A stretch of 64,000 nucleotides of DNA, taken from Neocallimastix lanati (nom. inval.) (taxonomy: Eukaryota > Neocallimastigomycota > Neocallimastigomycetes > Neocallimastigales > Neocallimastigaceae). Positions 14,305-24,836 of this stretch are shown here, piece after piece; positions within the stretch are counted from its first letter, which is position 1, and every line of letters starts with the position of its first letter. The DNA is taken from assembly GCA_016946835.1 (NCBI GenBank), contig JACVTC010000083.1, positions 436,001 through 500,000 on the forward strand, in the 5' to 3' direction. Both the position numbers and the translations under genes were made by a program. Under the pieces are notes generated by a model that saw only the letters and a list, made by a program, of their open reading frames with translations, did no database searches and was not told the origin of the DNA.

Positions 14305-14736
14305 CATGAGAAATCATTGAACATTCCTGATGATAAAGAGGAAGATTTTGATGATAATATCAATTTTTACGTGCTGTGTCTCCTTCTTGGCGGAAATGCA
14401 GTATTTGAAATCTTAAAGATCGGCTCGGGGGAAAGAAGGCGATATATTAATAATATTTTTCAATCACCTTCGAACGAGTCTTCTTTCCCGATTTCATATT
14501 TTGTGGGGCTTGCGGAATTCCTTACTAACGTTATGCCTATTGTGATTGGTGATTTCTACACCATGATCGATTTGTATAGTGTTAGACCTACCGTTGTCAA
14601 GAGCGTCGACGTCGTAACGATAAGGCAAAGAAGAAATTCTGATACAGATTCGAATGATAATTTTCATCCACATGGAGTTATCTTCGATGAATGGGAAGAG
14701 TTAGAGGCCTTTTCGTCCTCGAATCTCATAACGTAG
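14305..14736 (+). pseudogene. Retrocopy fragment of an unrecognised protein (copy 2)
   Basis: Open frame with no ATG, entered directly after an A7 tail (starts H-E-K-S-L-N-I-P-D-D-K) and ending at TAG 14734-14736. It encodes about 143 residues with LCLLLGGNAVFEI, SGERRRY, VGLAEFLT and KSVDVVTIRQ. Base composition is far closer to 45% G+C than the flanks. It is the 3' part of a longer gene; an upstream portion is seen in the relic at 26757. I do not recognise the family. Confidence 0.65.
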
Positions 14737-14832
14737 TTTTTTAATATTAATATAAAAAAAAAAAATTTCATGTATTTAAACTTCATGTATTTTTTTAAAA
14801 AAAAAATATTATTAAATAAAGTTTATTCCTAG

Positions 14833-14870
<38 letters not shown>

Positions 14871-14873
<3 letters not shown>

Positions 14874-15220
14874 GCGGAAATGCAGTATTTGAAATCTTAA
14901 AGATCGGCTCGGGGGAAAGAAGGCGATATATTAATAATATTTTTCAATCACCTTCGAACGAGTCTTCTTTCCCGATTTCATATTTTGTGGGGCTTGCGGA
15001 ATTCCTTACTAACGTTATGCCTATTGTGATTGGTGATTTCTACACCATGATCGATTTGTATAGTGTTAGACCTACCGTTGTCAAGAGCGTCGACGTCGTA
15101 ACGATAAGGCAAAGAAGAAATTCTGATACAGATTCGAATGATAATTTTCATCCACATGGAGTTATCTTCGATGAATGGGAAGAGTTAGAGGCCTTTTCGT
15201 CCTCGAATCTCATAACGTAG
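14871..15220 (+). pseudogene. Retrocopy fragment, copy 3, near-identical to copy 2
   Basis: Begins after poly(A) at the codon for Gly-Gly-Asn of the LLGGN motif and stays open to the same TAG. Over its whole length I see no difference from 14387-14736, so copies 2 and 3 are very young or arose together. Confidence 0.7.
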
Positions 15221-15317
15221 TTTTTTAATATTAATATAAAAAAAAAAATTTCATGTATTTAAACTTCATGTATTTTTTTAAAAAAAAAAAATATTATTAA
15301 ATAAAGTTTATTCCTAG

Positions 15318-15352
<35 letters not shown>

Positions 15353-15362
15353 TGAATTAAAA

Positions 15363-15444
15363 TAAATAGGTATTACAATATATCAAAGATGAAACAAGTT
15401 AGCAGCCGTTAAAAAAAAAAAAAAAAAAAAAAAATACAAAATAT
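15363..15444 (+). other. Short poly(A)-ended fragment
   Basis: Non-simple sequence (aggtattacaatatatcaaa ... gttagcagccgtt) that runs into about 24 A. It looks like the 3' end of another polyadenylated copy, or old target sequence carrying the tail of the next insert. No frame. Confidence 0.4.
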
Positions 15445-16122
15445 CAATCTTAACCAAGAGGATTATTCCTTAGGAAGATTAGAGTGTTTAATCCTCTTTC
15501 TTCCTATGACTCTATTTCTAATTTTGAAGATTATATCAATCATTATATATACTTGTTCCTTCTTGGTGGGACTTTAGTTTTAAATGAGCTACATTTCGAT
15601 AGTGGGGAACAGAGACAATTAAATGAACTACTTTTCAAAGGTTCATCTGAGTCACCTGTTCCAAAAATTGTGGGCTTGGCGGAATTCTTAACAAGTGCAA
15701 TACCTATCATAAGTAGTTCGTTTGAGCTATTATTTGATAGGTATTTCAAAATACCAAACTTATCCAAGAGCGTCGACGTCGTACTGATAAGGCATAATGA
15801 TAATACAGGATCAGCATCTATTTCTACGAAGGATGAATCTCGCCCTAGTAGTTCAATAAATGATGAATCCGGGAAGAGTTTAGTGGACACCACACTATCT
15901 ATTTTAAAGATGTTACTTCTAGGTTTTATTTCTTTTTTATTTGTTAGGAAGGGAAAAATTCCCGCATAGTACAACTTGCCGAAATACATAGTATTTTCGA
16001 GCTTTTTTATTTTTTTTATTTTTTAACTTTTATTTTTATTTTTAATTTATAATGCACATTTCACCTACATGTATTTTTTATAATAAGATTAATAAATTTT
16101 TGGAAGTGTATTTTCTTCCCTA

Positions 16123-16153
<31 letters not shown>

Positions 16154-16167
16154 TAAAAAAAAAAAAA
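15445..16167 (+). pseudogene. Diverged retrocopy of the same unrecognised family, with poly(A)
   Basis: Open from about 15457 to TAG 15969 with no convincing ATG. It shares the order LFLLGGT, SGEQRQLN, VGLAEFLT and KSVDVVLIR with the copies at 14305 and 14871, but the rest has diverged. It ends in a hydrophobic segment (LKMLLLGFISFLFV) followed by basic RKGKIPA, which could be a membrane tail anchor. The 3' UTR has AATAAA at about 16090 and then a long poly(A) (16127-16167). The codon block aagagcgtcgacgtcgta is conserved base for base with the other copies. Confidence 0.55.
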
Positions 16168-16417
16168 ATTCTTCAATCAATTATATCTATTGCTGTTGGC
16201 CAGCAATGGTCTTTGTTCAATAGGTTCAAATCGAATCGTACAACTACTACCAAGAGCGTCAATGCTGCAGAAACAGTAAGACAGGCCAGTAGAGCTAGCG
16301 CAACCAATGAAGATCATAATTTTTGAATCTTAAAATTATGATTTCGAATGAAATATTTTAAGGATATTGAAATTCTTTATAAAAAATTTTATATTATTTC
16401 TAAATATTGTCCAATAT

Positions 16418-16430
<13 letters not shown>
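16168..16430 (+). pseudogene. Third paralogue 3' fragment of the same family
   Basis: Begins straight after poly(A); frame ILQSIISIAVGQQWSLF ... TTKSVNAAETVRQ ends at TGA 16324-16326. The KSVNAAETVRQ segment and the preceding hydrophobic stretch align with FLTNVMPIVIG ... KSVDVVTIRQ of the retrocopies. The downstream sequence ends in a long poly-T rather than poly(A). Confidence 0.45.
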
Positions 16431-16455
<25 letters not shown>

Positions 16456-16844
16456 TTAACTTTTGAACTTATTTTTATTCTTTATTGTATTAAATTTTCT
16501 ATGATTAATTAAAATTTGTTTATTTTTAATATTTATTATTTTTTGTTTAATTTGAATGTATCACCTTCTATGGGGTTCACCAAGGAAAGATCATCATAAT
16601 TCTCGTAGTACAAGTGATGGTAAAAAAAAAAACTCAAACATTGTGCAATGAATGTTTTTTTGGTACAATTACTTATTTCTATAATTTGTAATAGATATTA
16701 TTTATGAAAGTTATTTAATTAATTTTAAGAAATAGTATCATTTTTCATTCATATATATATTTTTCTTTTTCCCATATTTTCATCTTTTTCATGTATTAAC
16801 TATTTATTTACTATTTCTTCATTTATGTATCATTCATATATTTA

Positions 16845-16876
<32 letters not shown>

Positions 16877-17354
16877 GGATGATTATGGAATTATGATACT
16901 TTTTTATATTCCTGCAAGAATTGATTCGTTCCACCTCATGTATTTTTTCAATTTATTAATATATTTTTGATATTTAATATCCTTTTACAACTTTTTTTTA
17001 TAAAAGCTAATTTTTTTTTATTAATATTTTCATTTTTTCATCAATAATTATATGATAAAGTATTTTTAGATATCAAAAGCGAACCGTAAAAAATTAAACA
17101 CAATTTTATACTAAATTCCACAATTAAAAACTATTTATTAACAATTTTTTTTTTTCATTAAGTTGCAATTCTAGGTGAAATAAATACAATATATATATAT
17201 ATATATCTAGAAAGAAAAGGCCACAGCAAAGTTCTTTATTTTTTAATTTTTAACTTTACTTTTATTTTATTTTATTTTTTTTTTTTTTTTTTTTATTTAT
17301 TTCATAATAATTTTTTTTATTAATATAGCTTAACTTTTATTTTGAAATTTAGAC
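16431..17354. other. Intergenic with a short dispersed repeat
   Basis: At about 16556-16675 the sequence (caccttctatggggttcacc ... gtacaagtgatggtaaaa ... ttttggtacaatt) resembles 27310-27425, so a relic of the same dispersed family lies in both places, downstream of family members each time. Otherwise A+T-rich with poly-T runs. Confidence 0.45.
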
Positions 17355-18509
17355 TATACTTAATGGTCTGAGATGTTTTGGTCCTGACCATGAAATTTTT
17401 TTTTTTTTTTTTTTTTGTTTTAATTCTCATTCATCCATAAAATTAATTATAATAATAAAATGTATTTTATTTTTAAAAGTTATTTATGTGATTACAAGAC
17501 ACTTACTTGTTAAAAGAATAAATTGGAAAATTATTTCGAGGAATCGTACATTTAGTAATATAAATCATAATAGAACCAGATATTATTATAAGATAATTTA
17601 AATATCATTTTTAAAATAATATTAATTAATAGTAATTCATAATAACGTTAAACAAATTTTATAACTGATTTTATCATAATTATATAGTAAGAAATATAAA
17701 TTATTTATTAACAGAATGAATCTATTATAATAAAATAATATTTTCATGTGTTTTAATATTATTAATTAATGCTAGTATGGGAATTAATGCTAATTGGACG
17801 AAGTACATATCATATGATAAACCCCCTTAATCAAATCAGTATTCCAGGTACTCATGATAGTGGATCATATAATATAGGACAAGTTACAAACTACAAAATA
17901 CATAATGCAATATCATATAGTCCGTTTATACTTAATGGTCTGAGATGTTTTGGTCCTGACCATAAAATTTTTTTTTTTTTTTTTTTTTTTTGTTTTGTTT
18001 TGTTTTAATTCTCATTCATCCATAGAATTAATTATAATAATAAAATGTATTATTTTTAAAAGTTATTTATGTGATTACAAGACACTTACTTGTTAAAAGA
18101 ATAAATTGGAAAATTATTTCGAGGAATCGCACATTTAGTAATATAAATCATAATAGAACCAGATATTATTATAAGATAATTTAAATATCATTTCTAAAAT
18201 AATATTAATTAATAGTAATTCATAATAACGTTAAACAAATTTTATAACTGATTTTATCATAATTATATAGTAAGAAATATAAATTATTTATTAACAGAAT
18301 GAATCTATTATAATAAAATAATATTTTCATGTGTTTTAATATTATTAATTAATGCTAGTATGGGAATTAATGCTAATTGAACGAAGTACATATCATATGA
18401 TAAACCCCCTTAATCAAATCAGTATTCCAGGTACTCATGATAGTGGATCATATAATATAGGACAAGTTACAAACTACAAAATACATAATGCAATATCATA
18501 TAGTCCGTT
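17355..18509 (+). repeat. Tandem duplication of about 575 bases
   Basis: Units 17355-17926 and 17927-18509 are nearly identical; differences are poly-T length and a few substitutions (for example cgtacat/cgcacat). The junction shows microhomology tatacttaatgg. The unit carries the 5' part of the PI-PLC pseudogene. Confidence 0.85.
17716..17926 (+). pseudogene. 5' fragment of PI-PLC X-domain pseudogene (duplicate)
   Basis: Same signal-peptide-like and catalytic N-terminal segment as the longer copy downstream (QISIPGTHDSGSY), cut off by the duplication junction at about 17926. It carries the same extra C (acccccttaatc) that breaks the frame, so the gene was already dead when it was duplicated. 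Confidence 0.75.
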
Positions 18510-19470
18510 ATGTGGAATTAGAACTACGTTCGAACAAACACAGTCATTAGATATTACAAACCAATGAGAACATAGAATTAGATTTACTGATGTTAGACTT
18601 GCAACTGATGATAAACACCATAATTTGCAACATCTTTCTCATGGTAATTTTCCATAGGTATGATACAATTCCATACATAGATATACTTATCTTTAATTTA
18701 GCAATGTGATGGAAGAATGTGTTAATTTATTAATAAATTATGATATTGAAACAATTATTATACATTTAACTGAAGAAAAGCTTTCATTATCAATTAATAT
18801 TAATGAATTACTTTCACAATATATATATATTACAATACAATCACAGTACCTTTTACTGATCCAAAAAAAAAAAAAAAATGTTATGAATTATTTTATTGGA
18901 GAAAATGTATTCCGAATCTTGGAACTGTTAGAGGAAAAATAAATATTACTACTCGTACATATGAAACAATATCGGCTAAATCTACAAAAGCAAATGATGA
19001 TTTTAATATTTAGCTACTAATAAATAATATGAGAAGTTGTAGAGATTTAACATGTAATCCAGTCATAATGGATAATACTTATAGTACCCAAGATGCTTAT
19101 GATTTAGATGGAAGTGAAAAATGAATACTTGTAGAAGATATTTTAAGAGATAAAATTTAATGTGCTTACGAAAAACTTGTACATAAAAACTTAATTCATG
19201 TCCAACATATAGTTTAAATTTTATGGACGTAAACAAGAGTAGATACAAAAAAATAAAGGAAAAAAAAAATCACTAAATGATTATTTATTTGATTCTGGCA
19301 TTGCTGAACCAGTGGAACTTATAAATGTTAATTTAAGTAAATTTATTACTATTTCTAGTATTTCAATCAAAAATGAATGAATTCCTTTAGATTTTCCAAC
19401 TTTTGATGTTGTTCATTTAATTTATCAAAATAATGCTCCCGATAATAAAGAATTAAAGAAAAATACAGTT
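18299..19470 (+). pseudogene. Phosphatidylinositol-specific phospholipase C X-domain pseudogene
   Basis: Ordered pieces of a PI-PLC X domain can be read across frameshifts and stops. They are a hydrophobic leader (FSCVLILLINASMG), NWTKYISYDKP, QISIPGTHDSGSY (with the first catalytic His), QSLDIT, RIRFTDVRL, a HG segment, TIIIHLTEEKL and LDFPTFDVVHLIYQNN. Disruptions include an extra C before L-N-Q-I, a TGA after ITNQ, TAG after HGNFP, and later stops near 19012, 19122 and 19375. Intact relatives are secreted enzymes that cleave phosphatidylinositol or GPI-type substrates; this copy cannot make one. Confidence 0.8.
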
Positions 19471-19589
19471 AAAGTAACTACATGGGAGAGTTTTTTTTGC
19501 AGATGCTAAATACTTTTTTTTTAAAATATGAATTTTTTACATAATATTGGTTGGCATATTTTTTTTAAAATAGTTATAAATGTTGAAAA

Positions 19590-19925
19590 ACTTCTGTTCA
19601 ATTTTTATACAATTTTATACTTTTGTCAAATAATAAATAAATAAATTTTCTATACAATTTCTATACAGTTTTATACTATTGTCAAATAATAAATAAATAA
19701 ATTTTCTATACAATTTCTATACAGTTTTATACTATTGTCAAATAATAAATAAATAAATTTTCTATACAATTTCTATACAGTTTTATACTATTGTCAAATA
19801 ATAAATAAATAAATTTTCTATACAATTTCTATACAGTTTTATACTTTTGTCAAATAATAAATAAATAAATTTTCTATACAATTTCTATACAGTTTTATAC
19901 TATTGTCAAATAATAAATATATGAA
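19590..19925. repeat. 56-bp minisatellite, about 5-6 units
   Basis: The landmark gtcaaataataaataaat recurs at 19625, 19681, 19737, 19793, 19849 and 19905, exactly 56 bases apart. Units contain ttttctatacaatttctata and differ by single bases. Non-coding; followed by a poly-A run. Confidence 0.95.
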
Positions 19926-20039
19926 AAAATAAAAAAAAAAAAAAAAAAAAAAAAAAACTTAAAATTTATTATATATGAAATAAAAGAAATAATAAATATG
20001 ATAAACTTTTACATATAATAAAATAAAATTTAATATTTT

Positions 20040-20294
20040 ACATGTGGGAATATTGAGATAGTCACACACTTCCATAAAGGCAGAGTTATCCCTATTGGAC
20101 GACCTTACTGAGTGCATTAGCGCTCTGATATGTAATATTATTGCAGAGAATTTTTCTAGTACTGCTTCTCCAGTTCCTAACTTCCCTTTGAAGGGAGGTC
20201 ACTATAACCTAACCATAAACTTTCGAATAAAGTGCATTTCGCAATGTGGCGTATTTTCCTATTTGGCTTGTTTGTTTTAATAATTAAATAAATA
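20040..20294. other. G+C-richer island next to the MULE left end
   Basis: About 200 bases of ordinary-complexity sequence with a short open frame (20095-20280; MDDLTECISALICNIIAENF at its start) and a stop upstream. At about 20236 gtgcatttcgcaatgtggcg resembles the terminal repeats of the two elements to the right, so it may be a decayed element end. The AAATAAATA left target duplicate is at 20286-20294. I do not recognise the peptide. Confidence 0.4.
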
Positions 20295-20940
20295 GAGGGT
20301 GGTGCGTTTCGGAATGTGGCTTATATTATTTTTTATAAATTTTTATTTATGAATATAATATTTAAACATTAAAATAAAATGGCACATATAATTTCTTTGA
20401 AAAAATAATTATTAAAAATATTTAAAATGTGATATATTTCAAAAAAAATGATGATTTACATTCGCCATATTCTGAAAATTTTTATTTATTTATTAATTTA
20501 TTCATTTAATTATTTAATAATAATATTTAATAATATTTTTTTTTATACTATTTTCTAATTATAAAGTTTGTTTATTATATGGAAATATAATAATTTACAT
20601 TAATTTAAAATACTGTAAAAATTATAATAAAATTCATGTTAATATATATGAATATTCTATATCATTTACTTTATTATGTAATTTATTTGTTGCTAAATTC
20701 AGTTTTTATATTAATTTCTTATCAATATCTTATTTATTTTATTTTATCATATTATATATTATTATTTCACTGCATATTTATTTATTTTATATTATTTTAT
20801 TTTATTTCGATTGATACTTGCAATTTATTATAATTCACATATTTATTTTATTTATTTTATTTTATTAGTACTTGTATTTTTATTATAATTCAAATATTTA
20901 TTTTATTTTATTTTATATTTATTTATACTTGTAATTCAAA

Positions 20941-21745
20941 TAATTTTTTTATTTTATTTTATTTTATTTTATTTTATTTTATTTTATTTTATTTTATTTT
21001 ATTTTATTTTATTTTATTTTATTCAATCTGTACTTTCTTAATTAATATTCTACTATTTATTTTATTTTATTTTATTTTATTTTATTTTATTTTATTTTAT
21101 TTTATTTTATTTTATTTTATTTTATTTTATTTTATTTTATTTTATTTTATTTTATTTTATTTTATTTTATTTTATTTTATTTTATTTTATTTTATTTTAT
21201 TTTATTTTATTTTATTTTATTTTATTTTATTTTATTTTATTTTATTTTATTTTATTAAATCTGTACTTTATATTTAATATTCTACTATTTATTTTATTTT
21301 ATTTTATTTTATTTTATTTTATTCAATCTGTACTTCATATTTATATTTCAACTATTTATTTTATTTTATTTTATTTTATTCAATCTGTACTTCATATTTA
21401 TATTTCAACTATTTATTTTATTTTATTTTATTTTATTTTATTCAATCTGTACTTCATATTTATATTTCAACTATTTATTTTATTTTATTTTATTTTATTC
21501 AATCTGTACTTCATATTTATATTTCAACTATTTATTTTATTTTATTTTATTTTATTTTATTCATTCTGTACTTCATATTTATATTTCAACTATTTATTTT
21601 ATTTTATTCAATCTGTACTTCATATTTATATTTAAACTATTATTTTATTTTTTTCATTCTGTACTTCATATTTATATTTCAACTATTTATTTTATTTTAT
21701 TCAATCTATACTTCATATTTATATTTCAACTATTTATTTTATTTT
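20941..21745 (+). repeat. (TTTTA)n satellite with an interspersed higher-order unit
   Basis: Long arrays of ATTTT are interrupted about ten times by ttcaatctgtacttcatatt tatatttcaactatttat. The composite unit is about 55-75 bases depending on the number of ATTTT steps. The same composite unit occurs in an intron at 49484-49680. Confidence 0.9.
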
Positions 21746-22606
21746 ATTATATATACTTGTACTTCTATATTATTACATTCTATATTTTTTTCATTTTATT
21801 TTTAAATATTCTTTTTAAAATTCTTATTTCCTTTTTAATATTTTTTTATCTAATATTTTAAATAAATTTTATATAATACAAAAATCCTTTTTACTCAGGA
21901 GCATTATATTTAACTTGATAAGGAAAGATTATTTGAAATTTTAATTATAAATATTAAATTAAAACTTTTTTTAGTAATAGTAATAATAACAATAACATTT
22001 TTAAACATAAATTTCTATTAAATAATAAATAAATTATTTTAGATATTTATATTATACAAATCTAATAAACTAACAAAAAGAGCATTACTATTTTTACAAA
22101 TAGTAAAGTTTTTTTAGAAAGCCTGATAGAAATAATTTAAAATATTAATTATTTTCTTTTATAAGTATTATAATACTTAAATATCATTATATATATTTAA
22201 AATGTATATTTGAATATTTATTAAAAATATGAAATATACATTAAATATATTTTTAAAAAATATATTAATTTAATAATTGGTTTATTTTATAAAAATTATT
22301 TATTTATTTATTAATTTACTACAATATAAAATAAAAATAATGCGAAATGCAATACATTCATATTTTTAATATTTTATAATACTAATATATAATAATAAAG
22401 ACATCTTTTAATTTTATTTAATAATATTTAATAAAGTAAAAAAATATTTAAAATAAATTTATAAAAAAAATTTTTTTTTAATATTTTTAAGCTAACCCTA
22501 TCAATAAATATTAAATAAATTTCAATATTGAATTTCTTATTAAATAAAAAAATTTAATTTTCAATTAATTGTAATTATGATTTTGAAAGGATTTTAATAA
22601 TTATTT

Positions 22607-24058
22607 TTATTTTGTTTTATTAAAATTAATGATTTCATTATTCAATCTAATTAAACAATTAAACCAATTTTCGATGATATCATTTTTACAACATCCAATA
22701 TTTTTTAATTCGGCTTCCATATTTTTATAATATTCAACTAAAATATTAATGTCATCGACCCTTTCTGATATTCTGCTCTTTTTTCTCCAAATTCCTTTAA
22801 TTCTCATATGGTAATCATAGTAAGATTTGGATTCTTCAAATTGTATTGTATATATTAATTTATAAAATGAAGGCTTTTTTACAAATAAATTTTTTAAATA
22901 ACTGTTATAAGATTCTGAAGCATTATTTGTTATGTGGTCTATATTATTGTAATAATTCCAATATTTTATATTATAGATATTTAGAAATGTTTTCTCAAAA
23001 TAATCTAAAAAATTCAAAAATTGGGAACAGGTAGATTTATATCTCATGCATGTATTTTTAATTTTATTAAAAATATCAGGTATGTATTCAATATTAATAA
23101 AACATAAATTAGAAATCGCTTTATAATAAGTATTTAAAATATTATGATCTTTCACTTCCTTGAAACATAATTTATTTTTTTTTGTCATTAATAATCTTTT
23201 ATAATGCCAAAAACAATATTTAATATTTATATTGGGAAAAATATTTTCCACTGCATTAGATATTCCTTTTTCAAAATCACAATGAAAAATTTTTTCTGAG
23301 AAATTAATATTTGCATTATATTTAATTATATTTTTTTTTATTTCATTAAATAATATTTCATAAGTTGTTTGTTCTTTGTTTTTTAATATTGACATGGAAG
23401 TAGTGTAAAAACAATTTAATTCTGTAACATAAGTTCTGGTAATGAATACTTGATAACTATTAGTTGGAGCTATTAAAAATGTACCATCAGCAAATATATG
23501 TTTATTCTCCATAAATAATTTTGCTTGGAATGGTGATTGAAAAATTATTATATTAGAATTTTTGAATATCATAAAGTATTCACCTCTTATTGTTTTATAA
23601 TATTCAGATACATTAGGAACTTCATCAAATGTTTTTACATTAGGAAATAATTGTTTGTTTTTATATCTTGTTATTTGGGATTTAATTGTTTTATATTCAG
23701 GGCATATATATCCTATTTCTTGAGAAATTTTATCAAATATGCGTTTTGATTTTATACCAGAAGGAATCAAACTTTTTTTTATTTCATCTTTAATTTTATG
23801 TTTTATTAATGATTTGGATGCATTAATTTCATTACCAGGATGATTATGTGAAGAATCATAATTTAAAACTTCTTTATTATCATTTAAAATAATAAAAGAC
23901 TTACATTTATTTAATGTTTTATATTCTGTACATCTATATATTTTTGTATTATCTTTTTTTAATTTTGATAAATTATATTTAAATTTTCGATCTATAATTA
24001 TTTGCTCTTTTCCTCGATTTGTTTCACTTATATCAATTTTTAGATTTCCCTCCATCAA
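22607..24058 (-). CDS. MULE transposase with FLYWCH-type zinc finger
   Basis: Intronless 483-residue ORF, intact. Residues about 20-75 form a FLYWCH-like finger (FKYNLSKLK ... IYRCTEY ... C ... SSHNHPG). The catalytic core has the MULE order: first Asp in IFADGTFLIAP (about 191), second Asp in FHCDFEKGISNAV (about 261), the CxxH pair in CFWHYKR (about 282-285) and the Glu in TNNASESYN (about 382), so the DDE triad is complete. No SWIM finger is seen at the C-terminus. The ORF sits inside terminal inverted repeats, so the element could be autonomous if transcribed. The start is the ATG at 24058, with a near-adjacent second Met. Confidence 0.9.
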   Translation of the reverse strand: MMEGNLKIDISETNRGKEQIIIDRKFKYNLSKLKKDNTKIYRCTEYKTLNKCKSFIILNDNKEVLNYDSSHNHPGNEINASKSLIKHKIKDEIKKSLIPSGIKSKRIFDKISQEIGYICPEYKTIKSQITRYKNKQLFPNVKTFDEVPNVSEYYKTIRGEYFMIFKNSNIIIFQSPFQAKLFMENKHIFADGTFLIAPTNSYQVFITRTYVTELNCFYTTSMSILKNKEQTTYEILFNEIKKNIIKYNANINFSEKIFHCDFEKGISNAVENIFPNINIKYCFWHYKRLLMTKKNKLCFKEVKDHNILNTYYKAISNLCFINIEYIPDIFNKIKNTCMRYKSTCSQFLNFLDYFEKTFLNIYNIKYWNYYNNIDHITNNASESYNSYLKNLFVKKPSFYKLIYTIQFEESKSYYDYHMRIKGIWRKKSRISERVDDINILVEYYKNMEAELKNIGCCKNDIIENWFNCLIRLNNEIINFNKTK

Positions 24059-24752
24059 AATTTTTAATATAAATATTAATAAATATGAAATATTTATTTT
24101 TTATTTTTTATTTAATATGTATTTTCAATTTTTTTAAAAATTACAGTTATAAATATAAATAAATATGAAAATATTTTATTTTATTTCAAGAAAATTACTA
24201 AAAAAATATTTATCTTTTCTTTTTTTTATTTTATTTTTTTATTATAAAATAAATTATTTATTTAATTATTATTTATTTATTTATTTATATAATAAAAAAT
24301 TACAGTTATAAATATAAATAAAAATGAAAATATTTTATTTTATTTTTTTTGTATTTTATTTTTTTAATCTTTTTTTTTTTTTTATTTTTTTTTTATTTTT
24401 AATATTTTTTATTTTTTTTATTTTTTTATTTTTTTTATTTTTTTATTTTTTTATTTTTTTTATTTTTTTATTTTTTTAATTTTTTTATTTTTTTATTTTT
24501 TTATTTTTTTATTTTTTATTATCAAATATATATTTAATTATTATTTAATTATTTATTTATATAAAAAAATTTATATATAATACGCCATCTCAAAAACATG
24601 TGGCTTAAATCTATTCACGTGAGGTTCCGAAACGCGATCTCCCCAAATAAATATTAATAATTAATATTTATTGATTCATTTAAATAATAAATTAATAATA
24701 TTAATATATAAAAATATTATTTTAAATTTTATATAATTTGTTATAAAACAAC

Positions 24753-24784
24753 GGGTGTGGGGCATTTCGCCAAATTGAGAATTA

Positions 24785-24836
<52 letters not shown>

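Larger units (their letters stand above)
14229..15362 (+). mobile_element. Composite retroposon: three poly(A)-joined 3'-end copies inside one target-site duplication
   Basis: Direct repeats AGTATGAATTAAAA at 14229-14242 and 15349-15362 flank an insert of three head-to-tail copies of one transcript 3' end. Copy 1 (about 14243-14297) is only 3' UTR and ends in 7 A. Copy 2 (14305-14835) has 3' coding sequence plus UTR and ends in about 35 A. Copy 3 (14871-15320) begins abruptly at ttggcggaaatg, inside the coding part, and ends in about 28 A. Each tail follows ATTAAATAAAGTTTATTCCT by a few bases, so an AATAAA signal sits at the normal distance. Variable 5' truncation, poly(A) and a 14-bp target duplication are hallmarks of LINE-type target-primed retroposition. 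No reverse transcriptase is in the window. Confidence 0.8.
20295..24644 (-). mobile_element. Mutator-like (MULE) DNA transposon, apparently full length
   Basis: The 4350-bp element runs from GAGGGTGGTGCGTTTCGGAA to a right end whose reverse complement is GGGGAGATCGCGTTTCGGAA (14 of 20 matches, the inner 11 perfect). It is flanked on both sides by AAATAAATA (20286-20294 and 24645-24653), a 9-bp target duplication of the length expected for MULEs. It contains one intact transposase ORF and a long (TTTTA)n satellite block in its left half. Confidence 0.75.

Noticed and set aside
14987-15220. Separate small gene in retrocopy 3
   Set aside because: The frame enters from poly(A) without an ATG and duplicates 14503-14736; a truncated retrocopy explains it.
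19560-19930. CRISPR-like array
   Set aside because: Repeats are contiguous 56-base units without unique spacers, in a eukaryotic context.
21000-21770. Possible centromeric or telomeric satellite
   Set aside because: The (TTTTA)n block lies inside the borders of a MULE and is only about 0.8 kb; no telomere-type repeat is present.
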